Shown: in pieces, positions 11,507 to 24,029 of the stretch | Layout of the letters: each line of letters starts with the position of its first letter | How positions within the stretch are numbered: the stretch's first letter is position 1 | Assembly: GCA_016647705.1 (NCBI GenBank) | Contig: CM028338.1 | Location: 19,737,577 to 19,801,576 of the forward strand | Length of the DNA stretch: 64,000 bases | Reading direction: 5' to 3' | DNA from: Eucommia ulmoides | Lineage: Eukaryota > Streptophyta > Magnoliopsida > Garryales > Eucommiaceae | The notes under the pieces: generated by a model | The model's input: only the letters and a program-made list of their open reading frames with translations | Told to the model about the DNA's origin: nothing | The model's database searches: none | Program-made: the position numbers and the translations under genes

Positions 11507-11530
11507 ATACCCCCAAACTCAAAACTTGGC
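11507..11530 (-). promoter_or_regulatory. Polypurine tract (plus-strand primer)
   Basis: The minus strand reads GAGTTTGGGGGTAT directly before the 3' LTR start at 11506. This is the usual place and composition for the primer of second-strand synthesis in Athila/Tat-like elements. Confidence 0.8.
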
Positions 11531-13489
11531 TAGTTCTCGATCCAAACACACACTAAAATGAAAAATACAAAACTGAAATAAATAACAAACAACCTAAAAA
11601 CAATCTAAACATAACAACATGCGAGTTTTAAATTCTTCTAACGGCCTATTTATTTTTCCCTCAACAACCGCCAGTAGTACCGAGTTCAGGCGGTAACACA
11701 CTGCATGTAATGTTCTAGAATTTTGACATGGAAAAATGGTGAACGCTATTCTAGATCCTTTAAACGTGTTAGTGCGAGACTCAATAATATAATTATACAA
11801 CGATCGGATTGGATTATCCACCAACGAAATTCATGACTTAAGGATTACCATAAGCCTGATTGGGGTCCACTCTCCACTAATGTAGGTTTAGTAGCTCATA
11901 AAGATCATTAGGTCTTGGTTCGGTTAAGGTTAATTTGGCCAAGGGTAATTTGGAATAGAAAACGAGTTAACGTTGTTAACTTAACGTTACCCAAGGCTCA
12001 ACGCTTGGCATATTCACTCTCGAATCTCAATAGAAAGATTTGAGATAGTCCCAAACATGCATTTAAAACCGACGTACTCACTTGTCAAAAAGAAACGGAA
12101 ATAAAAACTGTATTTACATTTGATTTTTTATTTTTTATTTTATTTTTCTTTTCTATTTTTTTTTTCTTTTCTTTTCTTTTCAACGAACATACCCCCAAAC
12201 TTATTTGATTGTTACAATTGAAGGGGTGTGTGAAATACAAATAAAAAAAAATCGACAAGTGAGTACTCAAATACCGAACCAATTAGAAGTTCGCCCTAAA
12301 CCCAACCGCTCACATCAAGAAGCCTTTGCAACGGCTAACTTGATTCGCTCAAATTGTGCCTTTGGTTGAGCGATAAAGGACTGGAAAGAATTCAATTGGC
12401 CGTGGTATTGGTTTATGTGTTCAGAATTGAATATGCATTTAGGCTTCGACAGGGTAGCGAGGGATAACCATGTAACAAGGTAGGCTTAAAAAGGCTCAAG
12501 CGACAAAGAGAATGCCCAAATCACGTCTCCTGAACTACCTCGCCTAGGATTTCGCCTCAAGCTTCCCCTCAATCAAGTTCTAGAACACTTAATGTGTCAT
12601 GAGTTTGGTTAATCGATAATCGTCCTCAAATCAATTTAATAACTATACATTGAGTCTATGTGCTCGTGTAAATTAGGATCTACAATAATTTTTATCAAAA
12701 AGCATAATCAAGCACACAGAATCACACATGCATGGGTATTACCCTTGACTTCGAGAACAACCAGGGGTAATTTTCATCGTCGGGTGACGGCCTAGATGAA
12801 TGCAAAACTCAACATATAACAACAACACAAAAACATAAACACATTCTAACCTAAACACACATGCAATACGGAAAACGATAACACATAAACTAACATACTA
12901 CTAAATACAACACATCACCACCAAACTCAAAGTGGACAGTGTCCTTAGCGAACCCAATCATCATTCTCAACATATATGGAATTAAAGCATGTTGACGAAG
13001 GGTGTTTAGAACACTTACCTGGGAGGCGAGAGGATCTCGCCTTTGAATCAAGTCGGATGTGATGGATTTAATTTATTTGACCTTGGGTTTCCTTCCAAGA
13101 AGCGCGTGGTTTAATGTCCTCGGCCCGAAATTTTCAGAACGCCCTCAAGATTGGCGAGGTTTTACTTTGATCGGCTCAACCTCTCAACAAAATGCCTCAC
13201 CGGCTTATGTGCTTGGCCAAGCAACATAAAACGGATTGGAATCCCGTCGAAAGAGATACATCAATACCCGTCGATCTAACATCGGCACGTACCCTGCATA
13301 AGAGACAAAAACAAAACTACAAACAAAAATTATATACAAAGAAATGCCTAAAGTAAAATTAGGTCACTTTCACATAATATCAATACTAATGAAATCGCCA
13401 ATCCCGGGAATACGAAACACTTGCTTCTCCTATCTAAAACTCAAGTCCGGAGCGATTACCGCATTTTTTCGACAATAACATCAAAACAA
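11531..13489 (-). other. Interior of the 9807-15223 element
   Basis: No intact gene. Minus-strand landmarks in order: leader (13489-13270), ORF remnant (13260-13111), the signature GCGCTTCTTGGAAGGAAACC (about 13105-13086) that follows the coding region in Athila/Tat-like elements, then long untranslated sequence. An A/T-rich stretch at 12118-12182 gives a meaningless ORF. Confidence 0.75.
13111..13260 (-). pseudogene. Remnant of a small conserved element ORF
   Basis: The minus frame ending at the stop 13113-13111 contains HKPV, SRSK, LEGVL and GRGH-stop in that order. The same order (HEPM, SRSK, LEGVL, GRGH-stop) is found in the ORF at 37978-38247. Compared with that ORF it has a stop after SRSK and a deletion between LEGVL and GRGH. 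Function unknown; see findings. Confidence 0.65.
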
Positions 13490-13507
13490 TCCCCGGCAAC
13501 GGCGCCA
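13490..13507 (-). promoter_or_regulatory. Primer-binding site, tRNA-Asp type
   Basis: The minus strand reads TGGCGCCGTTGCCGGGGA, six bases after the LTR end. It is complementary to the 3' end of plant tRNA-Asp (…UCCCCGGCAACGGCGCCA), the primer used by Athila/Tat-group elements. Confidence 0.92.
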
Positions 13508-13513
13508 AAAACA

Positions 13514-15223
13514 TGGTAGCGCGGGAAAAACACGCCGCTACTTACACTCGCAAGTAAACAAGGTCTAAAGTTTTAGTATAGTGTGATCGTTAAGATCGGG
13601 TTATCGTATCCACAGGGATTGTTGTCGTTACTATCGAATATCGCGTTTGTCGTGACCTAATTTTATCTAGGTGAAAAATAAATGTAATTAATTAATTAAA
13701 CTAATACTAATATATCCTAAATTAACTACACTATTATGTTAATATGTTTTAGGGTGAACAATTGTATAGGGATTAACGTGTTTACAAATACGTGTTCGAT
13801 TCCGATTTACTCCCGTTTACGTTGTTCGACCTATTTGACAACCTCGGTACATAAACTCTGCCGCCACCTCTTCCGAGTGTAAGATGGGAGAATACATGAC
13901 TTCGAGTCAACGGAGAAGTCCCCCTCAACGTCTTAACGACCCTAGGTCACATGCGTCTCGCCCAGCGTCATTGATTGCACACAATCCATCTCCCTCCCGA
14001 GTTATTGGATCCTCGTGTTGTATTTACCCTATTGACAATCTCCGTTCTAAAACTCTCTCACCACCTCTTCTGAGTGTAAGACGAGGGATATAACGCAACT
14101 TCGAGTTAACAAAGAGGTCCCCCTCAACATCTTAACGACCCTAGGTAGCGTGTGTCTTGCCCCACGTCATCGATTGTCCACGATTCAAACCCCGACCGGG
14201 CTATAGAATCGTGGCGTTTGTTTACCCTAATCCAAATCCAGGGTTTTGTCAAAATCCTGTATTCTCCATTTATCAATCCAAGAATAATAAACAAACAATA
14301 CGATAAATATAATCAAACTTCGAAGAACAAACATAAACGCAACACCGAAATCATCTAAACAACGTATTTATAAATTATAGGTTAATCCCTACTACAATCC
14401 ATATTTAACTCGGGGCCATAGCCACATATACAAGAAAATAAAGAGCTAAACATGCTCACATAATCCAAAGATAAATAAATAAGGAAAAACGATCGAAGAA
14501 CTTAGTCTCGTCCGAAGATAAACCGCTAAGAACGCTCTACGATCGATTCACCGTCTTCTCCACTTCGGGATGCGAGCTCCACCACTAAAATTCCTAACCC
14601 TTGGCTTAACTATAGCCTAAGGGGCTCAAAAATGCAAGAGAGAGGAGAGAGATTCGGCCAAAGGGGGAGGAGAGGGGATATTTATAGCAAAAATATCCTA
14701 AAAATATCTAAAAATATCTAAAAGCTGTGCAGGGAAAATCTGCCTAGGCGGAGTTAGGTTGGTTAAGTCTGATCGCCTGGGCGGTGAAGTAGGCGGTGGA
14801 TTGGAAAACATTATGTTGGATTTTTTCCTAGGCGGTAGAATTTTCGCCTAGGCGAGCGGCTGTCAGTAGCCCTTCTTCATCCTCTGTTGGATTTTCGCCT
14901 AAGCGGTAGAATTTCCGCTCAGGCGGTCATCCGTCAGTAACATTTTTCTCTTCTCTGCATCTTCACCGCTTAAGCGGTGGTTTGGACGCTTAAGCGGTGG
15001 GCTTGTTTCATCTTTTAGCCTCCGAGCTTGTTTATCCACCGTAACTTCGAATCGCTTTGGTTCGATCTCATCATTTTAACTCTAGTTTCCTATCTTTTTG
15101 ACCCACACACCTGAGTTATACAAAAAGTATAAATACTAATTAAAACATAATAAAAATAACTATAAACATATTCGAAAACTAACCAATTCAGATTGGAAAT
15201 AGATAGGTTTTTCACACCTATCA
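13514..15223 (-). repeat. 5' LTR of the 9807-15223 element
   Basis: It starts TGATAGGTGTGAA at 15223 and ends CCGCGCTACCA at 13514. It differs from the 3' LTR by scattered substitutions and a short extra AAATATCTA unit near 14700. ORFs at 13884-14093 and 14152-14358 are shadows. Confidence 0.94.
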
Positions 15224-15228
15224 GTAGT

Positions 15229-15723
15229 TGAGAAGTATTTATGTGTTTTCAGATGCTTTGTGAAAAATTTATTATTTGAAATTTGGATTGTTCAATATTT
15301 ATGAAAGAATTTATGATATTATGGAATTAAATTGTAATTTTAATGTGAATATTGGAGATGATTGTTTTTAGTCGCACGGGACAGTCCACGAGAAATTTGG
15401 GCTATCTACTGCGTGTGAGGTTGGTTGCGAACATGTTGGTTAAAATGTTAGATGGAAATTGATAAAATACTAGTTATGAGATATGACAGTAGACTTGAAA
15501 AGTCATGCAAAGTGGAAAAAATCATTGAGGTCGTAGACCTGTTAGAATTGAGGTCTTAAAGATATATTGTTATTTATTGTTATTTTTATCAGAATAGCAC
15601 AACGAGAGCGTGGTGGTGACTTTCAGTTATTATTTAAACGAGAGTTATTAGTACGGTGCGATTCTGAATTATTATTATTTTGAACGAAATTTCGAGGACG
15701 AAATTTATTTAAGGGGGGTAGAT
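15229..15723 (+). mobile_element. 3' end of a gypsy interior with polypurine tract
   Basis: Noncoding interior that continues the sequence broken at 9806. Its end has the canonical chromovirus-type motif: TTTCGAGGACGAAATTT (about 15690-15706) and then AAGGGGGGTA (15711-15720), directly before the LTR. No gag or pol remains between 9481 and 15723. Confidence 0.82.
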
Positions 15724-16177
15724 TGTAATACCCTGAAAATTTATATTTTTGAAAAAAATATTATTTTATATAAGTCTAATATTTTTGGATAATGATTTTG
15801 TGAATTTGTAGTACAAATACATACTTGATAATTTTTGAAATTAAATGTTAAATTTATATTTTTGAAAAAATATTATTTTATATAAGTTTAATATTTTTGG
15901 GACTGTTTTGGGAATTTATGGTATAAATAATATTTGATAACTTTTGGGAGTTAAATATTTTTTTAATTGATTTTAAAAGTTTTGAGACTATTATGTTATT
16001 TAAAATATACTTTTAAGAGTTTTGGAGTATAATTAATATTTTCTTTATTTTAAAAGAGATATTTATGTAAATAATAAAAAAATAATATAAATATTAAAAT
16101 GTGTTGTCTTTATGAAATGAAGACAGCACATAAGAAAGTTATATATATATATATGATTAACATGACACGTTTCATGA

Positions 16178-16222
<45 letters not shown>

Positions 16223-17477
16223 GAAGGATGACCAACTGATGGTTGCTGGGGAAGAGATTATAGGTATATCATATATGTGTTTTTGAGTTCCTTTTTAGTG
16301 AAAACAACCTGTGATGAAGAATTATATTTTCGGTTCAGATTCCGACTTTGGATTTTAGGTAGAATTTCTAATTCTTTTAATAGATGTATTTAATTTTTCT
16401 GTTGTGTGATTTATGTTATTATTGTTGTTGAATTTTATTTGTTAAATTTTATGAAATAATTATGATTTTATGAAAATTATGTGGAATTCATGCCAATGTA
16501 TTTTATTTATTGTATGAATTAAATGCATGTATTAGAGGCATTGGCTTACAACCCAACAGTTTTGATTGTAGGACCGACGAGAAGGAAACGAAGGCAAGAA
16601 TTTTAGTTGAATTTCCATTTAAAAATTGTAATAGTCGTATTTATTATTCGTTGTTGTAAAATCGATTCGATAAATATATAATTTATAAATTCAATAATTA
16701 TAATTATCACTACCGAATTGCAAATTAAATGGTTTTTATAAAATAAAATAGTGAAAATTATCGATAATTAAATTAAGATGTCAGTTTCATAGTTGATATT
16801 TATTATTGTAGCAATCAATTTATCAGTTAGCGGAAATATGGGTATTCATGTGTTTGAGAGTTGATTTTGACACTTTCAACTCCATAAGTTTGAAAAAAAA
16901 AATTGGTTTGGTCTCTTGGGCCTTAAGTTGGGCATATTAACATGTTAGGATTTTGGAATTATATTAGAATTTGATAATTACGATTATCGCCGTATTTGTA
17001 AAATTCTCAAATTTGTGTTTTAAATAAAATATTGATCATTTAGTTTTAGTACTAGTGGTTATTAATTTATCAGACAATTGAATTGTAATTATTGTTGTAG
17101 CATAATAAAAATTCTTTAGTTTTATAAAATGAAATATGAATTATTCAGTTTAGTATTAAATTGTCCAAAGGGAGAAACTGCGTAACGGCCCTAGGAAGGC
17201 CGGTGAGCACGAAAGAGAAATCGGAAATATATTTGGAATTTTATTTGTAAAAATTATTGTTATTATTTATTGTTGTAATCGCTGAATTCAATAATTTTAA
17301 TTTTCGTCGTCACATTGTAAATTAAAATATTTTCATAAGATGAATTATTAATTACTAGACACCGTCGCATTATAAATTTACCGGATTTTATAAAATGAAA
17401 ATTCGGTCAATCGGTTTTGATATTGATTCTCCAATGGGAGAAACCGAGTGGCGGACTTGGAAAACTGGGTCGTTACA
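15724..17477 (+). mobile_element. Ty3/gypsy 3' LTR, 1.75 kb
   Basis: It starts TGTAATACCCTGAAAAT and ends GGGTCGTTACA. A polypurine tract precedes it, so it is a 3' LTR in plus orientation. It carries an (ATA)n run at 16182-16221. The inverted copy is 6594-8385. No plus-oriented 5' LTR is present in the window. Confidence 0.92.
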
Positions 17478-17815
17478 ACTCATACTTACTTGTCAACTTA
17501 TCATATCAGCTTATTAAAAAAAAATAAAAATAAAAAATCCTATCTAACAATCAAATACTTTCTTCAAATATTTCAACCCATTAACATTTAATAATAAATA
17601 AAAAAATAACAACACAAAAATACAATTGAAGATAAATATTAGAAGTACAAAATATAATTAGTTAGTCTGCTTTTTTGGCTCTATTTTTCTTCTTCGAAAT
17701 ATAAATTTATTTCAACGTTTAAAATTTAAAATATATTTATATTATATCAAAATAACATGTTTTTCGAAGAAAATAAGATTTTGACTTGTTTGTTTGAGCT
17801 TGATTAGGTGGGAAA
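17478..17815. other. AT-rich spacer, nothing recognised
   Basis: No ORF, RNA gene or repeat end is recognised. The sequence is very AT-rich and unlike the LTRs on either side. Confidence 0.4.
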
Positions 17816-18311
17816 AATTATTTCTATGGTGCTCGGAGATGCACCAATTCCGTGTTTTGATTGTTGGGTCTTCATTGGGCACTAGCTCTTCGGTTTGAAT
17901 AAGAAAGTGTAAGACCTACTATGAAAGGGATCTTCTTAATTCATATAATACAAGAGGAGGATACTACTACTACTACCTATATTAACAGCTTTCACTTGCA
18001 GTGAATAATCGTCCTATATCTCAAGCTGCGCTTCACTGGCCTTAACCATATCCGGCTGTCACTCTTTCACTTGAGAATGGAACTCTCTGTTTTCAGCGAC
18101 AGGAGAGGTAGGAAGAGTAGTTGAAGATTTCATTGGCTTCTATCGAGATTGCTTCGGCTTTTAGGCACATAAGGAACCGGCCTAACGTCTTTTCAATTGA
18201 AATCCTAATTAAAGACAAGTTCTACCAAGGTTAGGATTTGAAAGAGAAGACTCAATTTACAAAATTACAAGTGACATGATTCCTTCAGAAGCTAAAGTGG
18301 AATGATCGAAG
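17816..18311. other. Unassigned GC-richer island, left part (possibly organellar)
   Basis: Richer in GC and less repetitive than its surroundings, with no ORF. It breaks at the retrotransposon insertion (18311/22576) and resumes at 22581. The texture (for example GGAGAGGTAGGAAGAG, CTCTTTCACTTGAG) resembles plant mitochondrial intergenic DNA, but I cannot confirm a source. Carries the cgaag target copy at 18307-18311. Confidence 0.35.
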
Positions 18312-19224
18312 TGTAACGACCTAGTTTCCTAGGGTCGCCACTCGGTTTGTCCCTTTCTATGGAAAAGTAAAAATAAAAGACAAAACACTCTACTACCATG
18401 CTTCCGCTGCGCTATTCTGATAAAAATAATAATATATTTTACTAACTAAAAAATTCAGGGGTTATACAAACCCACTATTTCATTACAATATTACAAAGTT
18501 TGACGTTTCGATACTAACACCTACCTTGACTACCTCAAAAGCAGCACCACCCTCTAACCCTATCTAATGCCACTAGTGGATCCATTTCTAGTTGAGGTAC
18601 CTAAGATCAAATATTTTATAGGTGTACTGTCTTCATAATATAAAAATAATTTATATGGATCAAGCATAATTATCAAAGACTACTTTTCAAAACATAATAT
18701 AAATATTGATACAAACTGAGGCGAAATATTCCACAACTATCATTACAATAAAATAAATGCATTTAGTTTAACTAATCAAATTATTTTGATATATAATAAA
18801 ATACCGCACACATATTTCCCTATTAGCCATAGGATCGTTTCACCTCATAATCAGGAGTTATGATGGTATCGTAACCTGTAAAACTGTACAATTTAAGGTT
18901 GCTATCAGTGTCAAGGCCATTTAATATCTCCAATGGTAGGAGCCAACACATGGTATAAACCACCATATCATGATGATAATCATCATCATCTTCAACAGCA
19001 ACAACAACAACAATAGATATCAACCACATGCAGTACTTGTCCTCTTATCAAGTCATAATATAACGTCCTATAAGACATGCCTTCATGTTAAGACCAACAA
19101 CATCCCACATGTTCTGCCCTCCTGTCGGAATCACACTATGGCGTAGTTGAATAATAAAATAACTTTTCGCATTTAAACATTTACTTGATTCGCATGATGT
19201 TATAAAATAATCAATTTTAATAAA

Positions 19225-19261
<37 letters not shown>

Positions 19262-19777
19262 ATTTTAGTACGAAAATATAAGTTGATAATTTTTATAGAA
19301 GACAGTACACTAACCTCAATAATTACACTTGTTTTCACACTATCGTCGTGACACTAACGGAGTCAGCTCCGCTTGTAAACCTAATCACGACAGGGCCAAA
19401 ACTAAATATTTATCTAAATAAATCTAATATGCAATGCGTGACACTAAAATGATTATTTTTCTAATTCCCAATATTTCTTAATTACATGAAATTTATTAAA
19501 AATAAACATTCTATTTTCTTAATTCAGTATTAATTTTACAACTAAAATATTATAGATACATGAATATAAACCCATTTGTTTTTTCAAAAGTCAAATATAT
19601 ATATTTGTGTGTGTGTGTGATGCATATAATTCATATATAAATGTATACATGAGAGGGAGAGGAAATTACTTGAAATAATGCAATAGAGAGTGAATTGAGA
19701 AGATTATCAAATATGAGGAGAAAGAGTATGAACGACAATTATGAAATAGAAAGAGACGGTGGAGCATCCACACACAC

Positions 19778-19873
<96 letters not shown>

Positions 19874-20331
19874 TTGTATTTTTTTTAACTTTTCACCGCC
19901 TCAAAAGTTAATCCTCTTCCTTCATATTATTATTATTGTTATTATTTTTAATGGCTTGATTTAGTATTTTTATCTTTTTCCACTTAATCTTGAAAATGGA
20001 TAGGAATGGGAAGATCTTTTATTTTAATTACACTTATAATCCAAGATAATTAATTACCCATACAACCCCAAGAAAATTTATTAATAAATATTCAAACCCT
20101 AAAATGCTTAAAAATAAATTTTAAATTCCAAATCAACCTCTAAAACTTTTAAAAGTCAACTTAAAATTAATATCTAACCTCCAACATTCTTAAAAATCAT
20201 TTTTTTTAAATACCAAAGTGACCCATAAAATTTTTAATTATGATATTTAAATGACACTCTAGTCCCCATTATTATTATTTTTTTCTTAATTTTTAGTTAA
20301 AAATTATGCACATATAAAATCGGGTCTTACA
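18312..20331 (-). repeat. 3' LTR of the 18312-22575 element
   Basis: It contains a long (AT)n microsatellite at 19784-19868 and a poly-T run near 19227-19257. Both produce spurious low-complexity ORFs. The rest matches 20644-22575. Confidence 0.92.
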
Positions 20332-20350
20332 ATCCTTCCATCCTACAAGG
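20332..20350 (-). promoter_or_regulatory. Polypurine tract
   Basis: The minus strand reads GGATGGAAGGATTG directly before the 3' LTR, preceded by TTTCGGGATGAAATTCC, the usual gypsy arrangement. Confidence 0.75.
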
Positions 20351-20625
20351 AATTTCATCCCGAAATTCAAATAGCTTCAGTAAACAAGTGTGATTATTTA
20401 CGTCTATGAACAATGATGCCTATATTATCAACAATATTCCATTGAGCACATGTATTACCCACTAATCAGGTAACATGAATATCAATGAATCTAGTGGAAT
20501 GCCTGATGCATAAGTGCTACCTATGACTCCAGACTCACATTCCAAACCAACCTTACAACTCTATGACTTACCCTATGGTCCACTATTGATACAACATTCT
20601 ACACCAAGTCTATAAAACCTATAAT

Positions 20626-20642
20626 CTAAGCTCTGATACCAA
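20626..20642 (-). promoter_or_regulatory. Primer-binding site, initiator tRNA-Met type
   Basis: The minus strand reads TTGGTATCAGAGCTTAG, one base after the 5' LTR end. TGGTATCAGAGC is the usual complement of plant initiator tRNA-Met. Confidence 0.9.
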
Positions 20643-20643
20643 C

Positions 20644-21869
20644 TTTAACGACCCGGTTTTCTAGGGCCATCACTCAATTTCTCATTTTCTATGGAGAAGT
20701 AAAAAATAAAAGATAAACCACTCTACCACCACGCTTTTGCTGTTCCACTCTGATAAAAATAATAATATATTCTACTAACTCAAAAATTCAGCGGTTATAC
20801 AAACCGACTATTCTGTAACAAAACTACAAAGTTCGAACTTTCGATACTAACACCTGCCCTGACTGTCTCAAAAGTAGCACCACCCTCTGATCCTATCTAA
20901 CGCCAGTATTGGACCCATATCTAGCTGAGCTACATGAGGCCATATAAAAAATAATTTATATGGATCAACCATAATTATCAAAGACCACTTTTCAAAACAT
21001 AATATAAATATAGTCACAAACTAAGGTGAAATAAAATTTCACAACTATCATCACAATAAAATAAATGCATTTAAATTAACCAATCAGATTATTTTGATAT
21101 ATAATAAAATACCGCACACATATTTCTCTACTAGTCAGAGGATCGTTTTACCTCACGATCGAAAATTATAACGGTACCCTAAGCTGTACAATTGTGCAAT
21201 CTAAGGTTACCATTAGTGTTAGGGCCATTTAATATCTCTAATGGTAGGAGCCAGCATGTGGTATAAACTACCATATCATGATAATAATCATCATCGTCAA
21301 CAACAACAACAACAAATATCAACCATCTGCAAGACTTACCCTCTTGTCAGGTCACAATACAATGTCCTACATGACATTCTCTCCTGTTAAGACCAACAAC
21401 ATCCCATAGGACATTCCCTTCTGTTAGGACCAACAACATCCCGTAGGACATGCCCTCCTGTCGGGATCACTATGGCGTAGTTGTGCATTTAAAAATTTAC
21501 TTGAACCGTATCACGTTATAAAATAATCCATTTTAATAAACATTTTATTTTCATATTTTAGTAAGAAAATATAATTTGATAATTTACATAGAAGATAATA
21601 CACTACCTCGATAATTACGCTTGTTTTTCCACTGACGGAGTTAACCCTGCTTGTAAACCTAATCACGACAAAGCCTAAACTAAGAATTTATCTAAATAAA
21701 TCTAATATGAAATGCGTGACACTAAAATGCAATTTTTCTTATTCCCAAATTCTCTTGATTACATGAAATTATTAAAAATAAACGTTTTATTTTCTCAATC
21801 CAGTATTAATTTAACAACTAAAATATTACAAATACATGAATATAAACCCACTATTTTTTCCAAACTCAG

Positions 21870-21912
<43 letters not shown>

Positions 21913-22575
21913 ATGCATATAATTCATATATAAATGTATACATGAGAGGGAAATGAAATTACTTGAAGTAATGTAACAGAGAGTGAAGTGAGAGAGTTGA
22001 GAAGATTATCAAATATGAGGAGAAAGAGTATGAAGGACAATTATGAAACAGAAAGAGACGGTGGAGCATCCGTGTGTGTGTGTGTATTATTTTTATTATT
22101 TTGTATTTTTTTTTAACATTTCATTGCCTTTAACTTTTCACCACCTTTAAAGTTAATCTTCCTCCTTTATACTATTATTATTGTCATTATTTTTAATGGC
22201 TTGATTTAATATTTTTGTCTTTTCCCACTTAATCTTGATAATGGATAGGAATGGGAAGATCTTTTATTTTAATCACACTTATAATCCAAGATAATTAATT
22301 ACCCATAGAACCCCAAGGAAATTTATTAATAAATATTCAAACCCTAAATTGCTTAAAAATAAATTCTAAATTCCAAATTAACCCCTTAAACTTTTAAAAG
22401 TTAACTTAAAATTAATATCTAACCCCCAACATTCTTAAAACTTATTTTTTTAAATACCAAAGTGATCCATAAAAATTCTAATTATGATATTTAAATGACA
22501 CTCTAGTCCCCATTATTATTTTTTTTTCCTTAAAATGCAATTAAAAATTATACACATACGACATCGAGTCTTACA
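20644..22575 (-). repeat. 5' LTR of the 18312-22575 element
   Basis: It starts TGTAAGACTC at 22575 and ends GTCGTTAAA at 20644 (the final CA has become AA). It has (GT)n runs at 21885-21911 and 22071-22084 where the other LTR has AT repeats, showing microsatellite turnover since insertion. Confidence 0.92.
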
Positions 22576-22930
22576 CGAAGTCTCCTTCAGGTTCAGTCTG
22601 TACTTGATGCCCCGACCAAGAGAGCAACCCAAGTCCTAGTAGCCCGAATAAATGGTGATTCAACATAGTCTACATCTTGAAACCAAGCCAACTTTAGAGC
22701 CACTGTACTTGACTGGGTAGATAGTTCACTAGAATAGAACATAGATTCGCCTGGCCAATAGGCAGGCTACTGCTTATGTTGTGTGACAACACTATAAAGC
22801 GAGCGTCACTTCTAGGCGGGCAACTGTATGACAACTGTACAAAGAACGACGCTTTCGTGTAAGATGCTATGGTCTCAACACCTTTACGAGGTAGTGATGT
22901 TCCAATTTCACAAGTATGGTATAATCTTTC
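22576..22930. other. Unassigned GC-richer island, right part (possibly organellar)
   Basis: Continues 17816-18311 across the insertion, beginning with the second cgaag copy. No coding sequence is supported; the minus ORF at 22694-23020 runs on into the neighbouring LTR and is a shadow. Confidence 0.35.
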
Positions 22931-24029
22931 TGTCACACCCCACCTCAGGCCGCCAATGCCCGATGCCAGGCGTGACCTCGACTTGATGTTGCCTGACCAA
23001 TAACAAATATATACAAACATGTACTGATGTAGATTTGTTTTATTTTTTATTTTTTTAAAAATAAAAATATATATTTTCCATATTCAAAAGTTAGAAATAC
23101 ACATGTCCCAAATATCCATAACAAAATTAACAAAAAAAAAAATACTGAACCTTTCACGGTTCACACCTGTCATGCTTATCTTCAAAGAAACGACACCACC
23201 TTCTGACTCTATCTAGTACCAGTAGTGGACCCGTTACTAGCTGAGGTACTTGAGACAAAATATTCTTTCGGTGTACTATTTTCGTAATATATAAATAATT
23301 TATAAATCAAACATAATTATCAAACACCAGTTTTCGAAACATAATATAAATATAACCGCACACCGAGTCGAAATAAAATTCCATAGCTATTATCACAATA
23401 AAACAAATGCATCTAAATTAACTGGTAAAATTACTTTGACATATATAATAAAATACCACACGCATATTTTTCTACTAGCCATAGGATTGTTTTACCTTAT
23501 GATCGAGAGTTATGACGGTACCGTAATCTATATAACTATTCAATCTAAGGTTGCCATCAGTGTTAGGGCTATTTAATATCTCCAATGGTAGGAGCCAACA
23601 CGTGGTATAAACCACTATATCATGATGATAATCATCATCGTCAACAACAACAATAACAACATATATCAACTATCTGTAGGATTTGCCCTCTTGTGAGATC
23701 ATAATACAACGCTCTACAAGACATGCCCTCTTGTTAGGACCAATAACATCCCGCATGATATACTCTCCTGTTGGGATCTCACTATGCCATAGTTAGATAA
23801 TAATAAAATTTACTTTCCACATTTAAAATTTTACTGGATCTATCTAAAGTTAGAAAACCGTCTATTTTAATAATTATTTTTTTTCAATATTTAGTATGAA
23901 AATATAATTTAATAATTTACGTAAAAGATAGTACACTCATCTCAATATTTGATCTACTGAATGCACTACCGTCGTAATGATGACATTATCGACATCGCCT
24001 GTGAACCTACCAACGACAACAAGCCCTAT
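22931..24029 (-). mobile_element. Gypsy LTR fragment
   Basis: On the minus strand it ends GGGGTGTGACA at 22931. It shares long blocks with 18600-19400 and 30770-32120, including the CTCCAATGGTAGGAGCC and ATGATCGAGAGTTATGACGG regions. Its U3 side is missing and replaced by a copia LTR fragment near 24030. Confidence 0.8.

Larger units (their letters stand above)
9807..15223 (-). mobile_element. Coding-free LTR retrotransposon (LARD-like, Athila/Tat-type), complete ends
   Basis: Two direct LTRs of 1.70 and 1.71 kb flank a 2.0-kb interior. On the minus strand the 5' LTR is 15223-13514, the primer site lies at 13507-13490 and a polypurine tract precedes the 3' LTR at about 11520. The flanks are gcagt (9802-9806) and gtagt (15224-15228), a target duplication with one change. 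The interior has no gag or pol; only a short ORF remnant near 13111-13260 is recognisable. Its last part (11520-13100) matches, in opposite orientation, the post-coding interior of the 35702-40487 element (38250-39835), so the two are one family. It must move, if at all, with proteins supplied in trans. Confidence 0.92.
18312..22575 (-). mobile_element. Internally deleted gypsy LTR retrotransposon with exact target duplication
   Basis: Two LTRs of about 1.93 and 2.02 kb flank only about 310 bases of interior. On the minus strand: 5' LTR 22575-20644 (TGTAAGACTCG start), primer site 20642-20626, short interior, purine-rich tract, 3' LTR 20331-18312 (TGTAAGACCCG start, GGTCGTTACA end). Both flanks read cgaag (18307-18311 and 22576-22580), so the termini are certain. 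It keeps the cis signals but no gag or pol. Confidence 0.95.

Noticed and set aside
19695..19964. ORF with a long Tyr-Ile repeat
   Set aside because: Translation of an (AT)n microsatellite in an LTR.
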